Shown here piece after piece: positions 51,771 through 60,896 of a stretch of 64,000 nucleotides of DNA (positions are counted from its first letter, which is position 1; each line of letters starts with the position of its first letter). A program made the translations under genes and the position numbers. The stretch is from positions 186,001 through 250,000 of the forward strand of contig NZ_AUHX01000005.1 in assembly GCF_000423405.1 (NCBI RefSeq), in the 5' to 3' direction. Source of the stretch: Mesonia mobilis DSM 19841. GTDB taxonomy: Bacteria > Bacteroidota > Bacteroidia > Flavobacteriales > Flavobacteriaceae. Below the pieces are notes generated by a model. It did no database searches. It saw only the letters and a list, made by a program, of their open reading frames with translations, and was not told where the DNA came from.

Positions 51771-51782
51771 AATATAGATTGA

Positions 51783-52928
51783 TTAAGCTTCGATAAATTC
51801 TTTTAAAACCTGAACCACATAATCTAATTCTTCTTTGGTGTTGAATCTCGAGAATGAAAAACGGATCGATGGTTTTTGAAGATCTTCTTCGGAAAGAATG
51901 TTGGTTAACACGTGCGAGCCTTTGTCGCTACCGCTTTGGCAGGCGCTACCTTTTGAGCAAGCAATCCCTTTTAGATCTAATTGAAACAATAACATTAAGG
52001 CTTTATCTGCCGGGATGGGCAAACAAACATTCACTAAAGTATAGGTGCTTTTTTCTAGATCTGAACAGTTTCCGTTGAATTTTACTCCGGGAATTTCTTT
52101 TTTTAACTGATCGATAAAGTGTGTCTTAAGCGCTGTGGTTTGCTGCTGCTCTTCTGCTAAATTATCGTAAGCTAATTTTAAGGCTTCTTCTAATCCAACA
52201 ATATTATGCACCGACTCGGTTCCTGCTCTTACGCCACGTTCTTGCGAACCGCCGAAAATTAAGGATTTGAGTCCGCTATTACTTTTAATGTAGGCAAAAC
52301 CAACGCCTTTTGGTCCGTGAAATTTATGTGCGCTTACGGCAGCAAAATCTACAGGAAGTTCTTTTAGATTCAGTTCAAAATGCCCCACCGATTGTACAGT
52401 ATCGCTATGAAAAAGTGCGTTGTACTGGTGACAAAGATTCCCTACTTTTTCGATATCTAAAATGTTACCAACTTCATTATTCACGTGCATTAAACTCACG
52501 ATGGTTTTCTGATCGTTTTGCTGTAATAATTGTTCTAGATGTTGAAGATCTACCGAACCAAATTCATCTAAATTCACATAATCAACTTCAACCTCAAAAC
52601 AATCTTTTAATTGATCGACGCAATGCAAAACGGCGTGATGTTCAATTTTTGAAGTGATAATTCTCTTCACTCCAAGATCTCTTACCGCACTATTTAAAAT
52701 AAGGTTATCGGCTTCTGTACCACCCGATGTGAAAACGATTTCTTTAGCTTCTACCTTTAAATAATTGGCAACTGTTTTTCTTGCGTTTTCTATTAAAGAT
52801 TTGGCAGTTCTCCCAAACGTATGCGTTGAAGATGGGTTACCGTAAACCTGCATTACCTCTGTCATTTTAGAGATTACTTCTGTTCGCATTTGTGTAGTGG
52901 CTGCGCTATCTAAATAAACGTTTTTCAT
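51783..52928 (-). CDS. Cysteine desulfurase (NifS/IscS-like)
   Basis: A PLP enzyme that takes sulfur from cysteine for Fe-S clusters or other thio-cofactors. The 381-aa protein (ATG 52928) shows MKNVYLDSAATTQM at the start, the catalytic His in KIEHHAVLH, the PLP Lys in VSAHKFHGPKG (~200) and the active-site Cys in ACSKGSACQSGS (~325-335), as in class I NifS/IscS. The ORF extends 9 codons further but those are not conserved. No isc/suf partner is adjacent. It stands alone on the minus strand. Confidence 0.93.
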   Translation of the reverse strand: MKNVYLDSAATTQMRTEVISKMTEVMQVYGNPSSTHTFGRTAKSLIENARKTVANYLKVEAKEIVFTSGGTEADNLILNSAVRDLGVKRIITSKIEHHAVLHCVDQLKDCFEVEVDYVNLDEFGSVDLQHLEQLLQQNDQKTIVSLMHVNNEVGNILDIEKVGNLCHQYNALFHSDTVQSVGHFELNLKELPVDFAAVSAHKFHGPKGVGFAYIKSNSGLKSLIFGGSQERGVRAGTESVHNIVGLEEALKLAYDNLAEEQQQTTALKTHFIDQLKKEIPGVKFNGNCSDLEKSTYTLVNVCLPIPADKALMLLFQLDLKGIACSKGSACQSGSDKGSHVLTNILSEEDLQKPSIRFSFSRFNTKEELDYVVQVLKEFIEA

Positions 52929-53011
52929 GGGTGTCGTTTTTTCTAATGCCCGCAAAAATAAAACTTTTAAAATTATTTAAGGTATTAGACGTTATAAATA
53001 CGTATTTCAAT

Positions 53012-53019
53012 TATTTTTG
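53012..53019 (+). promoter_or_regulatory. Promoter -7 box (TATTTTTG) for the TSP3 lipoprotein
   Basis: Exact TAnnTTTG match just 7 bases upstream of the ATG at 53026. The TTG in the box (53017) is in frame with the gene and would give a false N-terminal extension. Confidence 0.55.
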
Positions 53020-53025
53020 TGCAAA

Positions 53026-54045
53026 ATGAAAGCGATGATCAAAAATTTATCTTTTTTTCTACTTCTACTTGTTACCATTACTTCTTGTGATGATGGCGAT
53101 ATTATTGTCACTACTTTTGATTATGATAATGAAACCCAATTAAGTTATTGCAGTGGAGCTTTAGATATGATTAATCTCACAAATGATATTCAGATCTACA
53201 ATATCAATAATGATTCGAGAGAAAGTATTGTTTTAAACTTCAATAGAAATGGTTTCACCGGAAGTTTTGTAAATATTTTAGATGAAAACGGAAATGTACA
53301 GATCGACACGTCACAAACCATAGAACTTAGTAACTCGAACAGAATTGTTTACCGAAGATTTAATGCCGATATCCCGAACGATTATTTCTGCCAGAACATT
53401 CCGCCAAGTTCTCCACAAGTTTCGCAAGAATATACAAGCGTGAATGGCGGGACGGTGACTTTTACAACAAGAGTTATCGCACAAGATGATAATGATGGTA
53501 TTCCAACCTTAGCCAATGCGCCCGATGGTTATAATGGTCCTTATGAAGCTACCGATCCGTTAGATCCTGATTTTGATACCGATGGTGACGGGATTCCTAA
53601 CTTTTTAGATCAAGATGACGATAATGATAATGTACCAACGTCTATTGAAATTTCTGATAATATTGAAGGTTTCCGTGATCCGGCAACAGATTTACCCGAT
53701 ACCGATCAAGATGGAATTTTAAATTATTTAGATGAAGATGATGATGGTGACGGCGTAATTACCAGATACGAAGATCTAAATGCATTAGATAACAGCAATA
53801 TTATTTTAAACCCAACTGACGATTTAAATAACAGTGGTGTTCCGTTATACTTAGACGACAGTTCTACGACAGAATTAGTGATCGATCAATACAGAAATGT
53901 AACACTCAACAGAACCTATAGAACTATTGTTATTGCAAACGACATTACGCTCAACAATAATAATAGTGATGAGCAAATTACAGTTGAAACTTTAGTGTTA
54001 GGTAGGTTTGATGTAACGATCACCCAAGTGTTGGAGGTTAACTAG
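53026..54045 (+). CDS. Lipoprotein with thrombospondin type 3-like calcium repeats
   Basis: A 339-aa exported lipoprotein. Signal sequence NLSFFLLLLVTITSC with lipobox Cys; the next residues DDGD mark a lipoprotein. The middle has three Asp-rich calcium repeats (DPDFDTDGDGIPNFLDQD, DTDQDGILNYLDEDDDGDGV) near 190-250, with DxDxDG loops. The C-terminal 80 residues are beta-rich. Start is ATG 53026 or ATG 53035. The Ca-binding role is a family inference; the function is unknown. Confidence 0.85.
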   Translation: MKAMIKNLSFFLLLLVTITSCDDGDIIVTTFDYDNETQLSYCSGALDMINLTNDIQIYNINNDSRESIVLNFNRNGFTGSFVNILDENGNVQIDTSQTIELSNSNRIVYRRFNADIPNDYFCQNIPPSSPQVSQEYTSVNGGTVTFTTRVIAQDDNDGIPTLANAPDGYNGPYEATDPLDPDFDTDGDGIPNFLDQDDDNDNVPTSIEISDNIEGFRDPATDLPDTDQDGILNYLDEDDDGDGVITRYEDLNALDNSNIILNPTDDLNNSGVPLYLDDSSTTELVIDQYRNVTLNRTYRTIVIANDITLNNNNSDEQITVETLVLGRFDVTITQVLEVN

Positions 54046-54047
54046 GT

Positions 54048-54593
54048 TTAGCTGTTTTGGTAAATATAGACTTCGGTTGCCCCTGCACCGTATTCGCTAA
54101 AACTAGCTTCATAAAAATTTACATTATTGTAGCGACTTAAGAGCGTTTCTAATTCTGCCTTTAAAACCCCTTGACCGACTCCGTGAATAAATACAACTTT
54201 TTGTATGCGTTTACGAATGGCAAACTCTAACTGACTTCGAGCTGTATCTAACTGAAGATTTAACATCTCGAAATTTGTCATATTTTTAGTAGAATTTGTT
54301 AAATGGTGAATATGCAAATCTACTTCCATTGGCGGGATAGATTTTTGCCTTTTAGTACTTTTTCTTTTTTTGGAATTAGAAGAAGTTTCTTCAACAATTA
54401 CATCTTGAAGAGCAGATCTATCTACTTCTATAGCATCATCGAAATGGCCAACCAATTCATTAGATAAAAACGTTAATTCAAAACCATCTTCCGTTTCAAT
54501 AGAGATTCGACCATCACTGTTAAAACCTTTTACAGTACCCGAAATATCATCATCGAGTACCTCTACCCAATCACCTATATTAAAACTACTCAT
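54048..54593 (-). CDS. DUF2027/Smr domain protein
   Basis: A 181-aa protein with an N-terminal SH3-like DUF2027-type domain (FNIGDWVEVLDDDISGTVKGF ...), a Lys/Ser-rich linker (SSNSKKRKSTKRQK), and a C-terminal Smr domain. The Smr part has the start EVDLHIHHLTN and the functional VVFIHGVGQGVLKAEL loop (HGxGxGxL). Smr domains of MutS2-type proteins nick or cleave nucleic acid; whether this one is active is not known. It overlaps the upstream small membrane protein by 8 bases, so the pair is co-translated. Start ATG 54593; ATG 54602 is an alternative. Confidence 0.88.
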   Translation of the reverse strand: MSSFNIGDWVEVLDDDISGTVKGFNSDGRISIETEDGFELTFLSNELVGHFDDAIEVDRSALQDVIVEETSSNSKKRKSTKRQKSIPPMEVDLHIHHLTNSTKNMTNFEMLNLQLDTARSQLEFAIRKRIQKVVFIHGVGQGVLKAELETLLSRYNNVNFYEASFSEYGAGATEVYIYQNS

Positions 54594-54777
54594 TAGATTC
54601 ATCTTTTTTATTATCGTCTACCCAAACTCTGGTTGCTCTAAATAAACCGATCATTAAAAAAATAATCCCTACAATTTTAAAATAAACACTTGACTGTTCG
54701 TTAATCATAGTATAAACTAGTAGCACTCCGCCAATTAAAATTAATAGAGTTGAAAAAAGTTGTTTCTTGGTACTCAT
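54586..54777 (-). CDS. Small two-helix membrane protein
   Basis: A 63-aa protein with two transmembrane segments (LFSTLLILIGGVLLVYTMI near 8-26 and YFKIVGIIFLMIGLFRA near 33-49) and a charged C-tail (DDNKKDESNE). It overlaps the Smr gene (its stop lies inside the next gene). No family recognised. It may be a membrane anchor or accessory for the Smr protein, which is inference from overlap only. Confidence 0.7.
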   Translation of the reverse strand: MSTKKQLFSTLLILIGGVLLVYTMINEQSSVYFKIVGIIFLMIGLFRATRVWVDDNKKDESNE

Positions 54778-54842
54778 AAAAAGTATAGCTAATAAAATGT
54801 TATAAAAACCTTATATTCAGGTTTTTTTTATGTACTTTAATA

Positions 54843-54859
54843 CAAAAGTATTACTTTTG
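54843..54859. promoter_or_regulatory. Back-to-back promoter boxes (CAAAAGTA-T-TACTTTTG)
   Basis: A perfect 8-bp palindrome with one central base forms two diverging TACTTTTG boxes, the minus-strand one (54843-54850) for the small membrane protein and Smr gene and the plus-strand one (54852-54859) 16 bases upstream of the T9SS protein start. Neither has a clear -33 element. Confidence 0.5.
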
Positions 54860-54875
54860 ACTAAAATTTGCGCAT

Positions 54876-56828
54876 ATGAAAAACTTATATCTTTTTCTAT
54901 TTTTATTAGTTGCTACTTCGAGTTTTGCTCAATTATCGGTAAGACCAACCACAGGTGATTCTGGTTCAGACAATTATATGTATATTAAAGGAACTGTATT
55001 ATACGTTAACGACGACATTGATTTAACAAGAAATAGCGATACTGATATCGCAAGTATTTATTTGAGAGAAGATGGTCAGATTGTTCAGGGAAGAACAGAC
55101 GCTTCTCAAAACTCTGGTAATGGTTCTATTTCTGTCTATCAAGAAGGTACAACTTACGCTTACGATTATAATTACTGGTCTTCGCCGGTAAGTAATCAAG
55201 GAAGCGGTTCTATTGATGGAAATCGTCAATTCTCAGTAGCTTCACTTAGCGCGCCTTTAACCACATTAACGAGTAATCCTGTAACTATGACCACTGCCAA
55301 TAATGGTTTTAGTGCGAATGGAGGTATACTAAATATTGCGAGATATTGGATTTGGAAATATGTTAGCACCGGTAGTAATGACTATGCAGACTGGGTTCAC
55401 GTTCAAGAATCACAAACTATTAACGCGGGAGAAGGATTTACTATGAAAGGGGTGAATGGTTCAGATAACACAGAGGTAAATGGAGTTTTAAATAATAGTG
55501 GAGCAAATCAAAGGTATGATTTTAGAGGAAGACCAAATGATGGGCTTATTACTGTCCCTACAACATCGATAGGAGAAACTATTTTAGTAGGTAACCCTTA
55601 CCCATCTGCTTTTAACCTTAATTATTTTTTACTTGAAAATTCAGCGGTGTTCGATGAAGAAGGAAATCTTGTACCTAGCAACGTAAATCCAGATTGTACA
55701 GGTGGCGAAATAGTATCAAGAAAAGATGCTACCACCGGAATTGCATATTTTTGGTCAAGTGACCCTTCTGTACAGTCTCACAATATTTCTGATTATGTTG
55801 GAGGTTATTCTAGCTATTCACCAGACGGGAATTGTACTTCTGACGGGGTTTTTACTCCACCAACCTATTATAATTACACAGGAAGTGGTGTTCCTGTTGA
55901 TGGTTCTGGTGCTGAACAAACTGGGGTAACAGAATTTAGAAGATTTTTAGCAATAGGACAAGGATTTGTTGTTAGAGCTAATAACACCTTAGATGGTTCT
56001 GATAATTATGCGGGTGTAGATATTCAATTTAAGAACACGCATCGTTTGTATATGGAAGAAGGTACGGCTAATAACTCTGTATTTGGAAGAAACTCAAGTC
56101 AGAATACTGCTGCTAGTACTAATAATGACTTGAATTCAGAAAACGTTGTTCCAAAAATCAGATTCAATATTGCTTTTGATGATGACTATACAAGACAGAT
56201 TGCCTTAGCCTTTAATAATGAAGCTACAACAGGAATCGATGTTGCTCGTGATGCTTTCAATATAAACTCTGTTGCTTCTGATGCTGGTTTTAAATTAGAC
56301 AATAAAAATTACACGATCGACATTAGACCTTTTGATGAAAATGATCATATTCCACTTTACATCAAATTACTTGAACAAAAAGATCTTGCCATTAAAGTTC
56401 ATAGTTTTGAAAATTTCGATACCGAAGAGGTTTATTTACATGACCTAGAAAACGACACCTACCACTCAATTAAAAACGACACCTATTATGTAACTTTACC
56501 TATAGGCTATCATTTGAATAAATATGAAATCACATTCAAAAACGATGAAAACCTTTCTGTCAGTAACGATATCGCTGAAAGTTTTGATATCTTTCAAAAT
56601 AACAGCAGCCAATTATTAGAAGTTGCTAACCCAATGGGAGTAGATTTAAAATCGGTTACAGTTTACGATATGACCGGTAAACAAGTAATTCAAAAAGTAA
56701 ATCTTGGGACAAATGATAGATACACATTTTCTACCGCTAATTTAGCAGCATCAGTCTATGTGGTTAAAATTCTAACTCAAGACAATGTTGTTTCAACTAA
56801 AAAAATTAGCGTCTTAAATAGAGGTTAA
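54876..56828 (+). CDS. Surface protein with T9SS type A sorting domain
   Basis: A 650-aa exported protein. Signal peptide KNLYLFLFLLVATSSFAQ. The long middle is a Gly/Asn/Ser-rich beta domain (GSGSIDGNRQFS, GGYSSYSPDGN, GEGFTMKG, LVGNPYPSAF) typical of large flavobacterial surface proteins. The C-terminal type A sorting domain (~575-650) has SSQLLEVANPMGVDLKSVTVYDMTGKQ split over the first two strands and YVVKILTQ...KKISVLNRG at the end. The next gene (DUF2752) starts one base after its stop. Confidence 0.9.
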   Translation: MKNLYLFLFLLVATSSFAQLSVRPTTGDSGSDNYMYIKGTVLYVNDDIDLTRNSDTDIASIYLREDGQIVQGRTDASQNSGNGSISVYQEGTTYAYDYNYWSSPVSNQGSGSIDGNRQFSVASLSAPLTTLTSNPVTMTTANNGFSANGGILNIARYWIWKYVSTGSNDYADWVHVQESQTINAGEGFTMKGVNGSDNTEVNGVLNNSGANQRYDFRGRPNDGLITVPTTSIGETILVGNPYPSAFNLNYFLLENSAVFDEEGNLVPSNVNPDCTGGEIVSRKDATTGIAYFWSSDPSVQSHNISDYVGGYSSYSPDGNCTSDGVFTPPTYYNYTGSGVPVDGSGAEQTGVTEFRRFLAIGQGFVVRANNTLDGSDNYAGVDIQFKNTHRLYMEEGTANNSVFGRNSSQNTAASTNNDLNSENVVPKIRFNIAFDDDYTRQIALAFNNEATTGIDVARDAFNINSVASDAGFKLDNKNYTIDIRPFDENDHIPLYIKLLEQKDLAIKVHSFENFDTEEVYLHDLENDTYHSIKNDTYYVTLPIGYHLNKYEITFKNDENLSVSNDIAESFDIFQNNSSQLLEVANPMGVDLKSVTVYDMTGKQVIQKVNLGTNDRYTFSTANLAASVYVVKILTQDNVVSTKKISVLNRG

Positions 56829-56829
56829 T

Positions 56830-57108
56830 ATGGAAAAATATATGCTTCCTTGTTTGCATAAAAAACTTTTTGGTTTTGATTGCCCGGGATGCGGAGGACA
56901 AAGAGCTTTGGTAATGCTTCTTCATGGAGATCTTACCGAAGCTTTTTTCATGTATCCGGCTATTTACCCTTTAGTTTTATTAGGCTTAAGCATTTTGGTA
57001 AATCTTATCTCTCCTTTCAAGTATTACGGAAAAATGGTTTCATCTTTAACAATAATAAGTATTGCTACTATAGTAATCAGTTATATTTTTAAGCAATTCA
57101 TTCTATAA
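56830..57108 (+). CDS. DUF2752 domain-containing membrane protein
   Basis: A 92-aa membrane protein with a C-P-G-C-G motif near the N-terminus (FGFDCPGCGGQRALVMLLHGD), the hallmark of DUF2752, and two to three hydrophobic helices (about 43-61 and 70-88). The Cys pair may bind metal or be redox-active, but the family is uncharacterised. It immediately follows the T9SS surface protein gene and precedes the CCC-motif gene, a common trio in Flavobacteriaceae. Confidence 0.9.
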   Translation: MEKYMLPCLHKKLFGFDCPGCGGQRALVMLLHGDLTEAFFMYPAIYPLVLLGLSILVNLISPFKYYGKMVSSLTIISIATIVISYIFKQFIL

Positions 57109-57148
57109 GTTTTTTATATTTGACAAAAACTAACTTAATCTATTAATT

Positions 57149-57496
57149 ATGGAACAACAAAAATTACCTAACACTACCGTATCGCTTGTCTTAGCTATCG
57201 TAGCATTTGTTGGATGTTGCTGCTTTGGTATTGGTGGTGTAATTCCTGCAGGAGTTGCGCTTTATTTAGCTAATAAAGACAAAAAGAAGTATGAAGAAAA
57301 CCCAGAACTTTATAGCAATTATAAACAGGCAAATACTGCAAGAACTGTCGCAATTATTGCTTTAGTAATTTCTTCTGTATGGCTAATTTACACAGCAGTA
57401 AATTTCTTTTTCCTAGGAGGTGTAGAAGCTTACGAAACAGCTATTGAGCAATTTCAAGTTGAAATGGAAAGACAACAAAGTATGCAAAGTGAATAA
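57149..57496 (+). CDS. CCC-motif membrane protein
   Basis: A 115-aa membrane protein with the N-terminal VSLVLAIVAFVGCCCFGIGGVIPAG segment, divided here as hydrophobic helix plus a GCCCFG triple-Cys motif near 38-43, then LYLANKDKKKYEENPELY and a second helix (VAIIALVISSVWLIYTAVNF). It matches the widespread Bacteroidota CCC-motif membrane protein family of unknown function. It is 40 bases downstream of the DUF2752 gene and ends in a bidirectional terminator. Confidence 0.9.
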   Translation: MEQQKLPNTTVSLVLAIVAFVGCCCFGIGGVIPAGVALYLANKDKKKYEENPELYSNYKQANTARTVAIIALVISSVWLIYTAVNFFFLGGVEAYETAIEQFQVEMERQQSMQSE

Positions 57497-57515
57497 TTTC
57501 ACTTACATCAAGCAT

Positions 57516-57553
57516 AAAAAAATCCCGATGATATTTCATCGGGATTTTTTTTA
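57516..57553. terminator. Bidirectional terminator between CCC-motif gene and rocD
   Basis: AAAAAAATCCCGATG-ATATTT-CATCGGGATTTTTTTT, perfect long stem flanked by A and T runs. Confidence 0.92.
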
Positions 57554-57574
57554 TCTCTAGATTAAAATTCAACC

Positions 57575-58825
57575 TTAGATTTTATCTTCAAATGTTTCTA
57601 AAGTCTTTGTAATAATAGAAACGCAATCTAATATTTGCTCCTCGGTAATTACTAATGGTGGCGTAAATCGAATAATATTACCATGCGTTGGTTTTGCAAG
57701 AAGTCCGTTTTCTTTTAATGCCACACAAATATCCCAAGCGGTTGAGCTATCTTCCGTATCATTAATGATAATTGCATTCATTAAACCTTTACCTCTTACA
57801 CGATCTACTACTTTAGAATTTCTAATGTAGTTATTCAACTCTTTTCTAAAAAGATTCCCTAATTTATCTGAATTTTCAGCTAGCTTTTCATCTCGAACTA
57901 CTTCTAATGATGCAATAGCAACAGCCGCTGCAACAGGATTTCCTCCGAAAGTAGAACCGTGTTGACCAGGTTTAATTACATCCATCACTTCATTTTTCGC
58001 TAATACCGCAGAAACCGGATAAACTCCACCAGAAATTGCTTTCCCTAAAGTAACCATATCTGGTTTTACATCTTCGTGATCAACAGCTAGTAATTTACCT
58101 GTTCTTGCAATACCACTTTGGATTTCATCAGCGATAAAAAGTACATTATGTTTTTCACATAACTCTTTTGCTCTTTTTAAATATCCTTCAGAAGGCACAT
58201 AAACTCCCGCTTCTCCTTGAATTGGCTCTACCAAGAAACCTGCGATATTATCATTTTCTTCTAAAGCTTTTTCTAAAGCTTCAGTATTATCATACGGTAT
58301 TTTTAAGAATCCCGGAGTGTACGGACCAAAGTTTTTACGGGCATCTTCATCGTTACTAAAAGAGATAATAGTCGTAGTTCTTCCGTGGAAGTTATTTTCA
58401 CAAACAATAATCTGTGCTTCAGTTTCTCTTATTCCTTTTTTCTCGTAAGCCCATTTTCTACAGATTTTAATTGCTGTTTCTACGGCTTCAGCTCCGGTAT
58501 TCATCGGTAACAATTTGTCGAAACCAAAATACTCACAAGCAAATTTTTCAAACTTCCCTAGCATATCGTTATAAAACGCACGAGAGGTTAATGATAAAGT
58601 TTCTGCCTGCTTTTTCATCGCATCTACGATTTTAGGGTGACAATGCCCTTGGTTAACTGCAGAATATGCAGCTAAAAAATCATAGTATTTTTTCCCTTCT
58701 ACATCCCACATAAAAACACCTTCTCCTCTACTCAATACAGCAGGAAGCGGATGGTAGTTATGCGCTCCATATTTATCTTCTAATTTAATTGCTTCTTCTG
58801 ATGAAGAAATTTCTACAACTGACAT
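57575..58825 (-). CDS. rocD: Ornithine aminotransferase
   Basis: PLP enzyme converting ornithine and 2-oxoglutarate into glutamate semialdehyde and glutamate (arginine/proline metabolism). The 416-aa protein has the class III aminotransferase landmarks: NHPLP-type start (GAHNYHPLPAVLSRGEGVFM over two strands), NTGAEAVETAIKICRKWAY (~106-124), FLVEPIQGEAGVYVP, IADEIQSGIARTGK (Asp near 230), LGKAISGGVYPVSAVLA (PLP Lys near 258) and GQHGSTFGGNPVAAAVA. Ornithine specificity fits length and these motifs. Confidence 0.94.
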   Translation of the reverse strand: MSVVEISSSEEAIKLEDKYGAHNYHPLPAVLSRGEGVFMWDVEGKKYYDFLAAYSAVNQGHCHPKIVDAMKKQAETLSLTSRAFYNDMLGKFEKFACEYFGFDKLLPMNTGAEAVETAIKICRKWAYEKKGIRETEAQIIVCENNFHGRTTTIISFSNDEDARKNFGPYTPGFLKIPYDNTEALEKALEENDNIAGFLVEPIQGEAGVYVPSEGYLKRAKELCEKHNVLFIADEIQSGIARTGKLLAVDHEDVKPDMVTLGKAISGGVYPVSAVLAKNEVMDVIKPGQHGSTFGGNPVAAAVAIASLEVVRDEKLAENSDKLGNLFRKELNNYIRNSKVVDRVRGKGLMNAIIINDTEDSSTAWDICVALKENGLLAKPTHGNIIRFTPPLVITEEQILDCVSIITKTLETFEDKI

Positions 58826-58956
58826 TTGTTAAATTCTTTTCAATTTTACTTTATCGATTCCTTCTTAAAAAGGGAGAGAAATCATCCCAAAATCACTTGT
58901 TGGCAAAATAAGAAATCTTTGTTGAAATCTAAACTCTTCAACTTATAAAATCTTGT

Positions 58957-58964
58957 TACTTTTG
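58957..58964 (+). promoter_or_regulatory. Promoter -7 box (TACTTTTG) for rlmD
   Basis: Exact TAnnTTTG match followed by C, ending 5 bases before the rlmD ATG; near-leaderless transcript implied. No -33 TTG at the usual spacing. Confidence 0.5.
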
Positions 58965-58969
58965 CAGCT

Positions 58970-60379
58970 ATGGCAAGAAAAAATAAAAAAAAAGTATTTC
59001 CCGCTTTAGAAGTGATCGACGCGGGTGCAAAGGGTAAAGCAATTGCTAAGGCTCCAGACGGGAAAGTGGTATTTATCGATAACGCCGTTCCTGGTGATGT
59101 GGCCGATGTACAGACCTATAAGAAACGAAAAGCGTATTATTACGGTAAAGTTGCTAATTACGTTTCGTATTCCGATAAAAGAACAGAACCTGTTTGCCAA
59201 CATTTTGGAACCTGCGGTGGTTGCAAATGGCAAAATATGGACTATAAATATCAACTTTTTTACAAGCAACAAGAAGTTGAAAATAACCTAAAACGTTTAG
59301 GGAAGATCGATTTACCAGAAACCACGCCTATTGCCGGTAGTAAAGAGATTTATTTTTACCGCAATAAAATGGAATTCTCATTTAGCGATAGTAAATGGCT
59401 AACGCTAGATGAAATTAAAAGTGGTGTTGAAATTGAAGACAAGAATGCACTTGGTTTTCATATTCCCGGAATGTGGGACAAGATTCTGAATATCGAAAAA
59501 TGTCACCTACAAGCAGATCCTAGCAACGCCATTAGAAATGAAGTTCGAGATTTTGCAAGCAAAAACAATATTCCGTTTTTTAATGCAAGAAACCAAGAAG
59601 GTCTGTTAAGAACGCTAATGATTAGAACTTCTTCTACCGGAGAAATTATGGTGTTGGTTCAGTTTTTCTATGAAGACAAAGAAAATAGCGAATTATTACT
59701 GAACTTCATAGCAGAACGTTTCCCGGAGATCACCTCGCTTCAATATGTAGTGAATGAAAAAGGAAATGATACTATTTACGATCAAGAAGTGATTTGCTTT
59801 AAGGGAAGAGATCATATTTTTGAAGAAATGGAAGGTTTAAAATTCAAAATAAACGCAAAATCTTTTTACCAAACTAATTCTGAGCAAGCTTACGAACTTT
59901 ATAAGATCACTCGAGAATTTGCCGATTTAGATGAAAACGATCTGGTTTACGACCTTTACACCGGTACCGGAACCATCGCGCAGTTTGTGGCCAAAAAGGC
60001 TAAAAAAGTAATTGGTGTTGAAGCGGTACCTGAAGCAATTGAAGATGCTAAGAAAAATGCACAATTAAACGAGATCGATAACGTTGAGTTTTATGTGGGC
60101 GATATGAAAAAAGTTTTCACGCAAGACTTTATCGATACCCACGGGCAACCCGATGTAATTATTACCGATCCGCCACGTGACGGGATGCATAAAGATGTTG
60201 TTGCGCAAATTATTAGTATTTTACCAAAGAAAATCGTTTATGTAAGCTGTAATTCTGCCACACAAGCCAGAGATTTAGCTTTGTTAGACGAACATTATAA
60301 AGTAACAAAAGTACAACCGGTCGATATGTTTCCGCAGACGCATCACGTAGAAAATGTAGTTCGATTAGAATTAAGATAA
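58970..60379 (+). CDS. rlmD: 23S rRNA (uracil-5-)-methyltransferase RlmD
   Basis: SAM-dependent enzyme that makes m5U1939 in 23S rRNA (or a related U). The 469-aa protein has an N-terminal TRAM domain (~10-68), then a 4Fe-4S Cys cluster (CQHFGTCGGCKW near 78-89, plus IEKCHLQ near 182), and a C-terminal Rossmann methyltransferase with LVYDLYTGTGTIAQF (~325-339), IITDPPRDGMH and YVSCNSATQARDL (catalytic Cys, ~425). Intact. DUF6452 and DUF6048 genes follow. Confidence 0.93.
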   Translation: MARKNKKKVFPALEVIDAGAKGKAIAKAPDGKVVFIDNAVPGDVADVQTYKKRKAYYYGKVANYVSYSDKRTEPVCQHFGTCGGCKWQNMDYKYQLFYKQQEVENNLKRLGKIDLPETTPIAGSKEIYFYRNKMEFSFSDSKWLTLDEIKSGVEIEDKNALGFHIPGMWDKILNIEKCHLQADPSNAIRNEVRDFASKNNIPFFNARNQEGLLRTLMIRTSSTGEIMVLVQFFYEDKENSELLLNFIAERFPEITSLQYVVNEKGNDTIYDQEVICFKGRDHIFEEMEGLKFKINAKSFYQTNSEQAYELYKITREFADLDENDLVYDLYTGTGTIAQFVAKKAKKVIGVEAVPEAIEDAKKNAQLNEIDNVEFYVGDMKKVFTQDFIDTHGQPDVIITDPPRDGMHKDVVAQIISILPKKIVYVSCNSATQARDLALLDEHYKVTKVQPVDMFPQTHHVENVVRLELR

Positions 60380-60383
60380 GCTC

Positions 60384-60896
60384 ATGAAAAAATACCTTCT
60401 TTTAAGTCTTTTTGTGGCGCTAATTTGTACAAGTAGCTGCCAAAGAGATGATATTTGCCCAGAATCGACCCAAACCACACCTAAATTGGTGATCGAGTTT
60501 TTTGATATCGATTTTCCTGAGCAATCAAAATCGGTGCCTCGACTTAATGTGATCGCAGAAGGTGAATCTGAATTTTATTTTGAAACGACAGAAAATAGAT
60601 CGACTATCAGTATTCCGCTAAGAACTACCGAGAATTTTACGAATTTTAGCTTTGTAAGAAATCACGATTTACCGGAAGATAGTAACTTGACCTCTAATGC
60701 AGACGAAATTCAGTTTAGTTATACGGTAAACCTAGAATACGTAAGCAGGTCTTGTGGTTACAAAGCAGAATTTATCAATTTTAATGCGGTTTTAGTAAAT
60801 GAAGAAGAATCTGTAAACTGGATTCAAGGTATTCAAGTTATTCAACCTAACGATATTTTAAATGAACAAGATACACATCTATATATTTTCCATTAG
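60384..60896 (+). CDS. DUF6452 family lipoprotein
   Basis: A 170-aa protein with a lipoprotein signal sequence (LLLSLFVALICTSSC, lipobox Cys) and a beta-rich domain containing CPESTQTTPKLVIEFFD, ISIPLRTT, IQFSYTVNLEYVSRSCGY and two conserved Cys. It fits DUF6452, found next to a DUF6048 gene across Flavobacteriaceae. Function unknown; an envelope role together with the partner is inferred. It lies 4 bases behind rlmD and its 3' end overlaps the next gene by 35 bases. Confidence 0.88.
   Translation: MKKYLLLSLFVALICTSSCQRDDICPESTQTTPKLVIEFFDIDFPEQSKSVPRLNVIAEGESEFYFETTENRSTISIPLRTTENFTNFSFVRNHDLPEDSNLTSNADEIQFSYTVNLEYVSRSCGYKAEFINFNAVLVNEEESVNWIQGIQVIQPNDILNEQDTHLYIFH

Noticed and set aside
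52310-52657. 115-residue plus-strand frame within the cysteine desulfurase gene
   Set aside because: The desulfurase has all active-site motifs on the minus strand; this frame has no family features.
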